This document shows, one piece after another, positions 31,752-41,249 of a stretch of DNA of 64,000 nucleotides (the first letter of the stretch is position 1; the number at the start of each line of letters is the position of its first letter). Both the position numbers and the translations under genes were made by a program. Source of the DNA: Saprospiraceae bacterium (GTDB taxonomy: Bacteria > Bacteroidota > Bacteroidia > Chitinophagales > Saprospiraceae); NCBI GenBank assembly GCA_013001595.1, contig JABDMH010000012.1:32301-96300 (forward strand), read 5' to 3'. The notes below the pieces were generated by a model, which saw nothing but the letters and a program-made list of their open reading frames with translations, ran no database searches and had not been told where the DNA came from.

Positions 31752-32324
31752 TCACATTTCGTTTCCAACTTCTATTCTATCGCCGGATTCTAATGGTACA
31801 TCTCCCTGGTAGCCCCCGGGGATCGGGTTATACACCAGGTTTTGTTTTATTCCTTGCTCCGTTGTAAAATAGATGGCAACACACAGTTTTTTAAAAGTGA
31901 GGTAGAATGGCATCTCGCGTTCGGCGTCGACGGCATATATGTCTTTTTCGATAGACAGTAGAAAATCGTGCTGTTGTTGCTGTGAGAGCAAGAGGAATGG
32001 TTTTCCAGCTTGTGCTTGACATGCTGCACTGAGTGTGGCCAAACCTTCCTCGAACTCACGAACTGCATCTGGTTCAAAGACATCGTGCAAAAGCAAATCG
32101 ATGTAGCGAGGTACACCTACATCTGATGCTGATGGAGTATCTGTTTTAGGTATGATGGTATCTGCCAAGGCTTTTACCAACTCCAGTTGATCATTATCCA
32201 AGGTCCACTCCTCCTCGCGTTTCACCTTAGATTGACATCCTTCAATTGCTGAGATCAAGCCTGTTCCAAAAACCGCCGATCCCAAAATCCATCCTGATCG
32301 ACTAAGTACTGCTCTTCTTTTCAA
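31752..32324 (-). CDS. gluconate 2-dehydrogenase subunit 3 family protein
   Basis: 190 aa; Tat-like MKRRAVLSRSGWILGSAVFG; DNDQLELVKALADTIIPKTDTPSASDVGVPRYIDLLL; upstream of and nearly abutting the GMC gene. Confidence 0.92.
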   Translation of the reverse strand: MKRRAVLSRSGWILGSAVFGTGLISAIEGCQSKVKREEEWTLDNDQLELVKALADTIIPKTDTPSASDVGVPRYIDLLLHDVFEPDAVREFEEGLATLSAACQAQAGKPFLLLSQQQQHDFLLSIEKDIYAVDAEREMPFYLTFKKLCVAIYFTTEQGIKQNLVYNPIPGGYQGDVPLESGDRIEVGNEM

Positions 32325-32520
32325 TGGTTCCTTTTGTTAAGAATCTATTTCAGAGTCAAAATATGAAAAATGTCTGCCCAAATGTGCGGAGCTTGGTATT
32401 CTATCGTATATTCTTTTATCGGAGGAAGGCTTATTTTATGGAGGATTTACTCAAATAGCCTTCAGTCATAGAACTAAACGATATCTTTGTGCAACAATTT
32501 TAAAAAATATTACACTGCTT

Positions 32521-32961
32521 ATGTCAAGATCCCAGGAGAGCTTCAACAAACGAGAGATGGAGAAGAAGAGAAGAAAGAGGAAGAAGGAAAAGAGAGAGAA
32601 GAAAGAACAAAAACAGCTGGAGGGTAAGACCACAGCTGAATTCATGTATGTTGATGCAGATGGCAATCTTACTGCTACCCCACCAGACCCAAGTGAAAAG
32701 CGGAAGACCAAGCTCGAAGATATTGAGATAAGCATTCCGAAGCAAGATAAAAGTGCATCCAGGAGTTTCACTCGTACAGGCCGTGTCAAGTTCTTCAATA
32801 CTGAAAAGGGCTACGGTTTTATTGTGGACAATGAATCTAAGGACAGTTTCTTTGTGCATGCCGATGCCCTAGTCGATCCTATAGCCGATAACGACCTGGT
32901 GACTTTTGAGGTCGGGAAAGGTCCAAAAGGCCCCGTAGCTACCGATGTAAAGATTGTGTAA
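32521..32961 (+). CDS. cold-shock domain protein with basic N-terminal extension
   Basis: C-terminal TRTGRVKFFNTEKGYGFIVDNESKDSFFVHADAL (RNP1/RNP2); N-terminal KRRKRKKEKREKKEQKQ. Confidence 0.9.
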   Translation: MSRSQESFNKREMEKKRRKRKKEKREKKEQKQLEGKTTAEFMYVDADGNLTATPPDPSEKRKTKLEDIEISIPKQDKSASRSFTRTGRVKFFNTEKGYGFIVDNESKDSFFVHADALVDPIADNDLVTFEVGKGPKGPVATDVKIV

Positions 32962-33121
32962 TAGTAACTATTCCTGCATCAACAGCGACCACTTCAATGT
33001 TGAGCTGGAGATTTCAATCCGGCGCGCTTCATTGTCGGTTCTGGAGGATATGCCCTAATATTTGGTGCAAACTTTGGCAAGTTCTGAGATAAGCCGCATA
33101 TTTCCATTTCAAGTATAGCCT

Positions 33122-34267
33122 ATGCTAAGAAGTAAAAGGATTGGGGTCCTAGGGGGCGGTCAATTGGGAAAGATGATGGCTCAGGCTGCTGGACGTTGGA
33201 ATTTGGACTTGCATCTGATGGATAAGACAACAGATTTTCCCGCAGCCCAAGTGACGGATGGTTTTATAGTCGGAGACTTTTCCAAGTATGATCCTGTCTA
33301 TTCTTTTGGACAGGAGATGGATGTCATCACCATTGAAATTGAAAATGTAAATACAGATGCCCTCGCGCAGCTGGAGGCCGATGGCAAGGCAGTATACCCT
33401 CAACCTCGCGTAATTAGAACCATTAAGGACAAAGGATTACAGAAACTATTTTACCGCAATCATCAACTTCCTACCAGCGACTTTGCCCTCTATGAAGGTG
33501 CGTCGGATATCCAAAAGGCGATAGATGCAGGCACACTAAAGTTGCCTTTTGTGCAAAAAGCCCGTACAGGTGGCTATGACGGCAGGGGTGTACATGTCAT
33601 TAGAACCAAGGAAGATCTTGATCAACTACTGCCTACAACCTCAGTAGTTGAGGATATGATAGATATCGAGAAAGAGCTGTCTGTCATTGTGGCTAGAAAT
33701 CCAAGCGACGCTGTTTGTTGCTTTCCCGTAGTGGAGATGACGTTTCATCCAACCGCAAATTTGGTGGAAGATCTGCGAAGCCCGGCAGCCATTTCTGATG
33801 ATCTCGTCCTGCAGATTGAACAGTTGGCGCATCGGGTCATCCGCGCATATAATATGGTCGGTATTTTGGCCATCGAGCTTTTTTTCACCAAAGACGGAGC
33901 ACTACTCATCAATGAGGTGGCCCCCAGAGCGCACAATAGTGGCCATCAAACCATAGAGGCCAATATATGTTCCCAGTACGAACAGTTGCTCCGAGCCATC
34001 TTGGATTTGCCTTTGGGCAGCACACAACAGAGGGCACCTGCTGTTATGGTCAACATTCTGGGTGAACCGGGACATCATGGACCTGCCCGATACGAAGGCC
34101 TAGAAAAATGCCTGGCCATGCCCGATGTACATCTACACATTTACGGAAAAAAAGAAACCAAGCCCTATCGAAAAATGGGTCATGCTACCATCCTGGGTGC
34201 AACGCTCGAAGAAGCCGTTGAAAAGGCAAAGGAAGTGAGTGGACTGATAAAAGTCATATCTTCCTGA
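33122..34267 (+). CDS. purK: 5-(carboxyamino)imidazole ribonucleotide synthase
   Basis: RIGVLGGGQLGKMMAQAAGRWNLDLHLMD; PFVQKARTGGYDGRGVHVI; NEVAPRAHNSGHQTIEAN; KPYRKMGHATILG. Confidence 0.96.
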   Translation: MLRSKRIGVLGGGQLGKMMAQAAGRWNLDLHLMDKTTDFPAAQVTDGFIVGDFSKYDPVYSFGQEMDVITIEIENVNTDALAQLEADGKAVYPQPRVIRTIKDKGLQKLFYRNHQLPTSDFALYEGASDIQKAIDAGTLKLPFVQKARTGGYDGRGVHVIRTKEDLDQLLPTTSVVEDMIDIEKELSVIVARNPSDAVCCFPVVEMTFHPTANLVEDLRSPAAISDDLVLQIEQLAHRVIRAYNMVGILAIELFFTKDGALLINEVAPRAHNSGHQTIEANICSQYEQLLRAILDLPLGSTQQRAPAVMVNILGEPGHHGPARYEGLEKCLAMPDVHLHIYGKKETKPYRKMGHATILGATLEEAVEKAKEVSGLIKVISS

Positions 34268-34497
34268 TTGACCTGCGGTAAGGATCTGTACTGAAATGAT
34301 GCCCATGCACCTGAAGAAGCTAAAATCAATACTCGGAGCACATGGATTCTTAAATGACATCACCTATAATGATCGGCGTCATTTGATTTTTCTAGAAACT
34401 TCAGTATACTGCTACCTTGCTCGTGGGTCGTCCATTGAATGATCCATCTGATTACAAGTATGATAGGCATAAAATTCATTCTAAAAACATTCACAAA

Positions 34498-35496
34498 ATG
34501 CATGAAAGACGTGAGTTTCTTAAACAATTGGCAATGCTTACTGGCAGCATAATGATGCCATTTCCACAAGAAGGTGCCAGCAGAGACAAATGGGGTGCAC
34601 TCCTGCCAAAAAGAATGTTAGGTAAAACGGGCCAAAAAGTGTCTATGTTGGGCGTAGGCGGTTATCATGTGGGTTGGACAACAGAGAAGGATGCCCAGGA
34701 AGTCATCGAAACTGCAATGGAAGGTGGCATCCGTTTCTTCGACACTGCAGAGTCTTACGATGATGGTGGTAGTGAATCTCGTTATGGCAAATATTTAGTG
34801 CCGAAGTATCGGGATGAGGTATTTATCATGAGCAAAACGACGGCAAAAGATGGCAAGACCGCACTAGATCATTTAGAGGGATCACTGAAAAGGTTGGACT
34901 GCGACTATATGGATCTTTGGCAAGTTCATTCACTGCGTACACCAGATGATGTTGACAATCGAGTTGAACAAGAAGTGTTGGATGTTTTCGAAAAAGCTAA
35001 AGCTCAAGGGAAAGTGAAGCACATTGGCTTTACAGGCCATCAGAATCCACATGCACATGTACGCATGTTGGAACAGACGTTAGAGCGAGATATTTTTGAA
35101 ACAGTACAGATGCCTATTAATGTGATTGACAGCTACTTTCACAGTTTCATTGAACATGTTCTTCCACTAGCTCTCGATCGGAATTTAGGCATTCTAGCCA
35201 TGAAGACCCTATCAGACGGCCGTTTTTTCCGAGATAAGAAGGTAATTGACAAAAGTATTTGGAGCACAGAAGATCCTTTGGTGCCCAACCATATTACCAT
35301 AGCAGAGGCACTTAATTTCGTCTGGTCGCTACCTGTAAGTGTACTTATTACCGGAGCAGAGAACAAGCAGTATTTACAAGAAAAGATAGCGCTTGCGAAG
35401 AAATTTGTTGCCTCCCCACAAGTTGAGCGAGATGCGCTCTTGGAGAGGGTGATGGACAAAGGAGGCAATGAGGTGGAGTACTATAAGAAGGTATGA
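34498..35496 (+). CDS. aldo/keto reductase with Tat-like leader
   Basis: MHERREFLKQLAML leader; VSMLGVGGYHVG; GIRFFDTAESYDDGGSESRYGKYL; MDLWQVHSL; HIGFTGHQNPHAH. Confidence 0.92.
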   Translation: MHERREFLKQLAMLTGSIMMPFPQEGASRDKWGALLPKRMLGKTGQKVSMLGVGGYHVGWTTEKDAQEVIETAMEGGIRFFDTAESYDDGGSESRYGKYLVPKYRDEVFIMSKTTAKDGKTALDHLEGSLKRLDCDYMDLWQVHSLRTPDDVDNRVEQEVLDVFEKAKAQGKVKHIGFTGHQNPHAHVRMLEQTLERDIFETVQMPINVIDSYFHSFIEHVLPLALDRNLGILAMKTLSDGRFFRDKKVIDKSIWSTEDPLVPNHITIAEALNFVWSLPVSVLITGAENKQYLQEKIALAKKFVASPQVERDALLERVMDKGGNEVEYYKKV

Positions 35497-35620
35497 TGTC
35501 GGGGTTTATGCCCAAGTAGCGATTATACTATCTAAGATGATGGGGTGATTTCTTAAATCAAGGGTAGCTAAGCTCAGATTCCACTACAAAACTTAAATAT
35601 AGTAGGGGTATAATGAGTAT

Positions 35621-35790
35621 TAGATCGTGAGCGGATTGGCTTGCCGCCGATCCGAGATAGGGGGCACTTCAAACTTTTAAAAATCCGTCCGTAAAAGCTC
35701 GGTTTTTTGCATGTTAGTGTTCACATACGCTTGGCTCAAAAGGCAAAAAAAACCTCCTGCACTAGGTGCAGGACGTTCTTGTTTTAGGTC
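35621..35790 (-). repeat. degenerate module A: tRNA-Cys 3'-end-like segment plus downstream terminator
   Basis: GATCGTGAGCGGATTGGCTTGCCGCCGATCCGAGATAGGGGGC...CTTGGCTCAAAAGGCAAAAAAAACCTCCTGCACTAGGTGCAGG; aligns along its length with module B. Confidence 0.6.
35745..35772 (-). terminator. Rho-independent terminator (minus strand)
   Basis: CCTGCAC-TAG-GTGCAGG perfect 7-bp stem; on the minus strand it is followed by a T run (AAAAAAAA at 35745-35752 on +). Confidence 0.8.
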
Positions 35791-35957
35791 GGGAGTGGAT
35801 TGGTTGACGTCGATCCGTTTTGGGGGGCGCACCAACCATTTTCATTTCCTAGCTAACTTGCTCGGCTTTTCAATGGCCTCAACCTTGACACAAGCGAGCT
35901 TGGCTCAAAAGGCCAAAAAAAAAGCCCAACACAAAGTGCTGAGCTCTTTCAAGTTTG
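35787..35957 (-). repeat. degenerate module B: tRNA-Cys 3'-end-like segment plus terminator
   Basis: AGGTCGGGAGTGGATTGGTTGACGTCGATCCGTTTTGGGGGGC...GCTTGGCTCAAAAGGCCAAAAAAAAAGCCC; its first ~16 nt match the tRNA-Cys acceptor/T-arm sequence. Confidence 0.6.
35915..35945 (-). terminator. Rho-independent terminator downstream of tRNA-Cys
   Basis: Minus strand GCTCAGCAC-TTT-GTGTTGGGC (two GU pairs) followed by a T9 run. Confidence 0.8.
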
Positions 35958-36028
35958 AGGTCGGGAGCGGATTCGAACCGCCGTACAAGGTTTTGCAGAC
36001 CTCTGCCTAACCGCTCGGCCACCCGACC
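35958..36028 (-). tRNA. tRNA-Cys (GCA)
   Basis: Minus strand GGTCGGGTGGCCGAGCGGTTAGGCAGAGGTCTGCAAAACCTTGTACGGCGGTTCGAATCCGCTCCCGACCT; anticodon GCA, T-loop TTCGAAT, acceptor GGTCGGG/CCCGACC. Confidence 0.96.
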
Positions 36029-36127
36029 AAAATAAGGAAGCGCAAATATAAGCTATTCCCAAGATATGACACTTCACATCCTACAAGGATCAGGCCATCT
36101 TAGTACTTTCCTAATCTGTCTGTTGAT

Positions 36128-36643
36128 CTACCAAGCGTATCCTATGGCAATGGTCAGCGATGGTAAAATGAAAGTTGCTCCATCGTTGTCAAAGGCGATG
36201 TCTTCGTAGCTACCAAAGAGGCTCGTGAAGTTGGGTCCAATACCCAGATCGAGCACAAAACCACTATCCCAAGCCCACTGATAGCCCACTTCGCCACCTA
36301 GTTGAAAAGCACCATAGTTGACTTCGGCAGCACTGCCAAAAGTCAATCTTATCCTCGGATTCACATAGAAACCTGAAGGCACTTCCTTTTTGGCATGAGT
36401 AAAATAGTATCGATAGGCGCCTCCTATGCCGAAAGCATTTACATCTACTCCCAACAGTCGGTACTGATAACTTAGACTACCCAGGATAGAGCTTTTCTCA
36501 TTCAATACATGTTCATAAGTAGCATTAAAATTGCCAAATGCCAGCGATATCGGATTGGTTTTGATGATCGCATCATATGATTGGGCTTTCACCCCGGCAC
36601 ATAACAGAAACGTAAGTACAGCAGTAACTATAAGATTTTTCAT
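36128..36643 (-). CDS. DUF3575-like outer-membrane beta-barrel protein
   Basis: MKNLIVTAVLTFLLCAGVKAQSYDAIIKTNPISLAFGNFNATYEHVLN...; internal Met of ORF 36128..36784. Confidence 0.78.
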   Translation of the reverse strand: MKNLIVTAVLTFLLCAGVKAQSYDAIIKTNPISLAFGNFNATYEHVLNEKSSILGSLSYQYRLLGVDVNAFGIGGAYRYYFTHAKKEVPSGFYVNPRIRLTFGSAAEVNYGAFQLGGEVGYQWAWDSGFVLDLGIGPNFTSLFGSYEDIAFDNDGATFILPSLTIAIGYAW

Positions 36644-36809
36644 TATTGTTGGCTTAGTTATAGGACATTTTATACCAGAAAGCACATCAGGATATTCAAC
36701 GCTAATATATATTAAATTATAATATGTATCAGCTCCATTTGTGGACTGATATGATGATCCATACCCAAAAATGGTGCCGTTCACCGAAATGACAAGAGGT
36801 GTCTGCTTA

Positions 36810-37667
36810 TCAGATGGTGCAGATCTCTACGCCCTGCCGCAGACTGGCAATTTTATCATCACGCATAGGGACAAACTCTTGCGCTAAATATCCGGAGAAA
36901 CCGGTATCCTGAATGGCCTTCACGATTGCTGGATAGTTGAGTTCTTGGGTCTCATCAATCTCATGCCTTCCAGGTACACCCGCCGTGTGATAGTGGGCAA
37001 TGTAATCTTTGTTGTCCCGAATGGTAGCAATTACATCACCTTCCATGATTTGCATGTGGTAGATATCGTACAGCAGTTTAAAGTTTGGAGATCCGAGTTT
37101 GTTGACCAGTTCCACACCCCATGGAGTCTTATCACACATATAGTCTGGATGGTTCACCTTACTATTTAGTAACTCCATCACGATCATCGTGCCTGTTTTC
37201 TCAGCATGCTTCACGAGTGGTTCCAAACCAACGACACAGTTTTCCAGCCCATCCTGGTCAGAAATTTCTCTTCGGTTACCTGAAAAAACAATCACATTGG
37301 GAACTCCTGCATCTGCAGCAGCTGATATCAAACCCTTGTAGTTCTTCTGCAGATCATCATGAAACTTGGGTTCGTTGAAGCCATTGGGAATGCTCGCAAA
37401 AGAATCTGTGCCAAGAGCACATGTAAGGTTATGTTTCTTAAGTACCGGCCAATCCTTTGGGCCCACAATCTCAATAGATTGAATGCCGATATCATTGGCA
37501 GCTTCACAAAGCGCTTCTAACTCAATTCCTTTAAAGCACCATCGACAGACAGAGTGCTTCAGACCTGATCCGCCCATGGAATGATTGTTTCCCATAATTT
37601 TATTTTTGCTTAATGAGATGAGGGCGGATGCCATCGAAATGTTTTTAACTACTTGTCTTCTTTTCAT
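36810..37667 (-). CDS. TIM-barrel sugar isomerase (hydroxypyruvate isomerase family)
   Basis: Tat-like leader; IVFSGNRREISDQDGLENCVVGLEPLVKHAEKTGTMIVMELLNSKVNHPDYMCD...LLYDIYHMQIMEGDVI...HYHTAGVPGRHEIDETQELNYPAI. Confidence 0.88.
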   Translation of the reverse strand: MKRRQVVKNISMASALISLSKNKIMGNNHSMGGSGLKHSVCRWCFKGIELEALCEAANDIGIQSIEIVGPKDWPVLKKHNLTCALGTDSFASIPNGFNEPKFHDDLQKNYKGLISAAADAGVPNVIVFSGNRREISDQDGLENCVVGLEPLVKHAEKTGTMIVMELLNSKVNHPDYMCDKTPWGVELVNKLGSPNFKLLYDIYHMQIMEGDVIATIRDNKDYIAHYHTAGVPGRHEIDETQELNYPAIVKAIQDTGFSGYLAQEFVPMRDDKIASLRQGVEICTI

Positions 37668-37697
37668 AGCGTTACTGTCTATCTTAGGGTAAGATAA

Positions 37698-37994
37698 TTA
37701 TTTATTCAAAAAGACTTCCACAAGGTCGCTCCATTCGTCATCTAGTGATTTAGCTGGCATGGATTTTCCAGCCTTTTCATACCAATAATTGGCATTCCAA
37801 CCATCACCTTCTTTGCGGTGAAGGTAGGCATGTATCCATGATCCATTCTCATTCACAATATCTTGGGCAATGTCATGAGCTTTGCCCCAATCACCTTTGG
37901 CATCGTACCAGAGCGCTTGCAGATACAGGGATAAGCCCTTTGGCGGTTCTGTCTGCTCGAGTGAAGCACGAAAATCAATATCATCGTTAACCAT
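37698..37994 (-). CDS. conserved hypothetical protein (98 aa)
   Basis: MVNDDIDFRASLEQTEPPKGLSLYLQALWYDAKGDWGKAHDIAQDIVNENGSWIHAYLHRKEGDGWNANYWYEKAGKSMPAKSLDDEWSDLVEVFLNK; short TPR-like alpha-helical protein. Confidence 0.8.
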   Translation of the reverse strand: MVNDDIDFRASLEQTEPPKGLSLYLQALWYDAKGDWGKAHDIAQDIVNENGSWIHAYLHRKEGDGWNANYWYEKAGKSMPAKSLDDEWSDLVEVFLNK

Positions 37995-38156
37995 ATGACA
38001 AATTTAAAGCTTTAATATCATTACAGCTCCAGCATTATTGCAGAATGAACCTCGAAGAAATAAAATGAAAAGCCAGAGGTTGCATATCCGAAAAGTAGTG
38101 TTGAACTAAACAATATCTTCGGTTATTTCGAAGTTTATGATGCGGAAATCTACAGA

Positions 38157-38480
38157 ATGACTCAGAAATTCGCATCCACCCTCGACACTAAGATCCTCAA
38201 AGATTATGCCGTGACTTCCACAGGGTTGTTCCTGCTGCTACTGCTGTATGCTGCCTGTAAAACACCTATTGAATCTTGGCTGTCGCCCATGTCCATTGTT
38301 CAACTGCAGTCGATGGGTTCGTTATGTTTATTAATGGTCCTCACCTCCAGTATTTTAGGGATGGGATTTCATCACCTCGTAAGCAGCAGTATCCGCGCCC
38401 GTAACACATTTGCTTTTGTCTTTACTTGTACTTTGCTTAAGTTCCTCGGCACACTTGCTTTTTTCTCTATGATCATTTAA
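38157..38480 (+). CDS. small membrane protein (107 aa)
   Basis: Three hydrophobic segments (STGLFLLLLLYAACK; LCLLMVLTSSILGMGF; FVFTCTLLKFLGTLAFFSMII). Confidence 0.7.
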   Translation: MTQKFASTLDTKILKDYAVTSTGLFLLLLLYAACKTPIESWLSPMSIVQLQSMGSLCLLMVLTSSILGMGFHHLVSSSIRARNTFAFVFTCTLLKFLGTLAFFSMII

Positions 38481-38555
38481 GATACTTCTGTTCCTCTAAT
38501 CAACGACCCTACAATCGATAACTGGTATTTATTGGGCTAGCTGGTATGATAACCT

Positions 38556-39557
38556 TTGATTAATTTTGCCCTCATGAATGATCAGCTTGACTTACTTATC
38601 ATTGGTGCGGGTCCCATCGGTATGGCCTGTGCAATAGAAGCAGAAAAGACTGGGCTGTCTTATGTTGTTATTGAAAAAGGGGTGCTGGTAAATTCTCTAT
38701 TTCATTTTCCTACGAACATGACCTTCTTTTCCACTTCAAATCTATTAGAGATTGGTGATGTACCCTTTATTTCACATACTGAAAAACCTACTCGTCGTGA
38801 AGCACTAGAGTATTACCGCCGGGTGTGGCAGAGTTGGGATCTGAAAATAAACTTATATGAGGCAGTCACAGAAGTAGAGTCCAGGGGAGATGTCTACCAG
38901 GTGACCACCAGCAAGCAAGTGTATCATGCCAGGCACCTGATTGTCGCTACTGGGTTTTACGGCAAATCCGTCCAGATGAACGTGCCAGGCGAATCATTGC
39001 CTAAGGTTCGGCACTACTATGAAGAAGCACACCCATATATCGGTCAACGTGTATTGGTCGTTGGTGCGGCAAATTCGGCCTGTGATGTGGCCTTAGAAAC
39101 ATACTTGAAGGGAGCTGAAGTCGCCATGGTTATTCGCAGCAGCGAGATTTATCCCAGGGTTAAATACTGGATAAGACCGAACATCGAAAATCGCATAAAG
39201 GAAGGATCCATTAAAGCCTATTTCAACTCCACCATCAAGGAAATCAAGGAAAAGGAGGTAGTCATTGACACGCCTGAAGGTGAGGTTACCTTGGCAAACG
39301 ATTTTGTCCTGGCTATGACCGGATATCAACCAGACTATTCATTGTTGGAAAAGGTCGGCATTCAACATCAAGACGATGAGTATCACACACCCATCTTTAA
39401 TGAAGACACATTAGAAACCAATATGCCAAGGGTATATCTGGCAGGGGTAATCTGCGGAGGACTGAAAACCAATAAACTATTCATCGAGAATAGTCGAGTG
39501 CATGCAGAAATCATTGTCCAGCATATTTTGCAAGGCAAATCGGTACCAAGCCACTAA
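38556..39557 (+). CDS. ypdA: YpdA family putative bacillithiol disulfide reductase
   Basis: DLLIIGAGPIGMACAIEAEKTGLSYVVIEKG; NSLFHFPTNMTFFSTSNLLEIGDVPF; VLVVGAANSACDVALETY; VYLAGVICGGLKTNKLFIENSRVHAEIIV. Start likely at MNDQLDLL. Confidence 0.93.
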   Translation: MINFALMNDQLDLLIIGAGPIGMACAIEAEKTGLSYVVIEKGVLVNSLFHFPTNMTFFSTSNLLEIGDVPFISHTEKPTRREALEYYRRVWQSWDLKINLYEAVTEVESRGDVYQVTTSKQVYHARHLIVATGFYGKSVQMNVPGESLPKVRHYYEEAHPYIGQRVLVVGAANSACDVALETYLKGAEVAMVIRSSEIYPRVKYWIRPNIENRIKEGSIKAYFNSTIKEIKEKEVVIDTPEGEVTLANDFVLAMTGYQPDYSLLEKVGIQHQDDEYHTPIFNEDTLETNMPRVYLAGVICGGLKTNKLFIENSRVHAEIIVQHILQGKSVPSH

Positions 39558-39599
39558 CGAGTGCACTTCAGAAAAGCTGTTAGGAATTTTCATTTTTCG

Positions 39600-39694
39600 A
39601 GTTCGGTGCAAGAATATGAACCTCTACCTGTGGCCTGCGGTGACCTAACACCTAATTACCTCCATACCTGAACACCCTGATACCTCAACACCCG
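39600..39694. repeat. imperfect direct repeat copy 1
   Basis: AGAATATGAACCTCTACCTGTGGCCTGCGGTGACCTAACACCTAATTACCTCCATACCTGAACACCCTGATACCTCAACACCC; shares GACCTAACACCTAATTACCTCCATAC-like core with copy 2. Confidence 0.8.
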
Positions 39695-39759
39695 TGCAAA
39701 AGTTGTTTGAATCGAGGGGTACAACTTCGCTACCGTTACGCTCACCCTGACTTTGGATG

Positions 39760-39858
39760 TTGATTCCGGCTAAATAATATGCACCTTTACTTGTGGGCCT
39801 TGGGTAACCTAACACCTAATTACCTCCATACTTCAACACACCCTAACACCCTAACACC
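39760..39858. repeat. imperfect direct repeat copy 2
   Basis: AATAATATGCACCTTTACTTGTGGGCCTTGGGTAACCTAACACCTAATTACCTCCATACTTCAACACACCCTAACACCCTAACACC. Confidence 0.8.
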
Positions 39859-39911
39859 ACTGATTCATTCAGAAGGTGTAACTTTCTCTCAGATCATACG
39901 TATTACTTACA

Positions 39912-40412
39912 ATGACGGCTCTGCAATACGATGACATGGTGATGAAGCATGCCGATGCCTTGTTTCGATTTGCCTTTAGTATGCTTGGAGATAAAATGGA
40001 TGCCGAGGATGTCGTGCAAGGTGTGTTTGAAAGACTTTGGGCCAAGCACCAACAAGTGGAAATAGTTTCGACCAAAACCTATTTATTTACAAGTGTTCAT
40101 CGCGCTTGCATTGACGTTTTTCGTAAACGAAGATCTACCAAAAAAGTATTGGACACATTGTCTCTGGATCAGCGACAATTCGTCCCTGATCAGCTGGAGA
40201 AACGCCAACTTGCTGAGCACATATTGCAGTATTTAGATGAAGGTCAGCGGGCACTGGTTCTGCTGCGAGACTATGAGGGTTATTCATATAAGGAGATCGG
40301 TGAAATTGCAGGACTCACCTTGGCACAGGTCAAAATAAAATTGTTTAGGGCTCGACAAAAAATTCAGGATGTATTGCACCTGGATGGCCAATGCACAAAT
40401 CAGATAAATTGA
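39912..40412 (+). CDS. RNA polymerase sigma-70 family (ECF) factor
   Basis: YDDMVMKHADALFRFAFSMLGDKMDAEDVVQGVFERLWAK; GYSYKEIGEIAGLTLAQVKIKLFRARQKIQ. Confidence 0.95.
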   Translation: MTALQYDDMVMKHADALFRFAFSMLGDKMDAEDVVQGVFERLWAKHQQVEIVSTKTYLFTSVHRACIDVFRKRRSTKKVLDTLSLDQRQFVPDQLEKRQLAEHILQYLDEGQRALVLLRDYEGYSYKEIGEIAGLTLAQVKIKLFRARQKIQDVLHLDGQCTNQIN

Positions 40413-40417
40413 GAATT

Positions 40418-41242
40418 ATGGAAATCAATCGTGAAAATTATGAGGTGTACGCCCTGGATTATATTGAGGGTGATCTGAGCCCTTCAGAAGTTCAGGCCTT
40501 TGAAGCATTCCTTTCCAATAATGAAGACATCAAGGATTTAGTAACAAATTTTTATGTGCTCAATGTTGCACCAAATTCGGAGATTGTTTTCGAAAAAAAG
40601 GCTGAATTGCTGAGGAGTAATAAAATTCTGCGACCCGCATACTATTGGATAAGCCGGGCAGCTGTCATTTTACTACTGATTGCAGCAGGATTTTTTATTG
40701 TCTTACACCAATGGAATTCTTCCAACATTGCAAATGACCTTGTTGAGGCTCCATCTGCTAATACAATAAATAAAGCTGAATCAAAATCACATGAGATTTC
40801 TGAAAATAGCCTTACATCCAAAGTGGATCCTGTAGCCCGAAATGAGGTACGACAAAAAGCACCGGAATCTAGTAAAGTATTTATCCCTGGGCGTAGAGAG
40901 GAGGTTGCTACTCTGCCAATTGAAAAGGAAGAGGCCATTGGAATCTCAGATGCAACATCGAGCAAGGAGCTGATTATAGATCAGACGATGGTTAGTAAGA
41001 GAAGGGCTGTCCAGTTGGTTAAATTGCTTCCTATGCGATCGATCACCTTTGGCCCAACAGAGTATGAAGCTGAATATAAAATAGATCTGACCGCTCCCAA
41101 ATATGATCTCGATGCTAAGAGTAGGCTTACCATATTTAGTGGACTTTTTGCGAATCTTGATTTGGTTCCGGAGCGATTTGACAAAGTGGAAACTTCAAAT
41201 GTGAAATCGAGATTTCTACCCAGGTCTTATTTCAATAAATAA
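40418..41242 (+). CDS. single-pass membrane protein, putative anti-sigma factor
   Basis: N-terminal MEINRENYEVYALDYIEGDLSPSEVQAFEAFLSNN zinc-finger-less anti-sigma-like helix; one TM (AAVILLLIAAGFFIVL); follows the sigma gene. Confidence 0.65.
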   Translation: MEINRENYEVYALDYIEGDLSPSEVQAFEAFLSNNEDIKDLVTNFYVLNVAPNSEIVFEKKAELLRSNKILRPAYYWISRAAVILLLIAAGFFIVLHQWNSSNIANDLVEAPSANTINKAESKSHEISENSLTSKVDPVARNEVRQKAPESSKVFIPGRREEVATLPIEKEEAIGISDATSSKELIIDQTMVSKRRAVQLVKLLPMRSITFGPTEYEAEYKIDLTAPKYDLDAKSRLTIFSGLFANLDLVPERFDKVETSNVKSRFLPRSYFNK

Positions 41243-41249
41243 TACGACG

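Noticed and set aside
35711-36010. 99-aa ORF on + strand
   Set aside because: Runs across two terminators and into the antisense of tRNA-Cys; explained by the tRNA-derived repeats.
39600-39858. CRISPR array
   Set aside because: Only two long imperfect copies with internal short iterations; no regular repeat-spacer pattern and no cas genes in the window.
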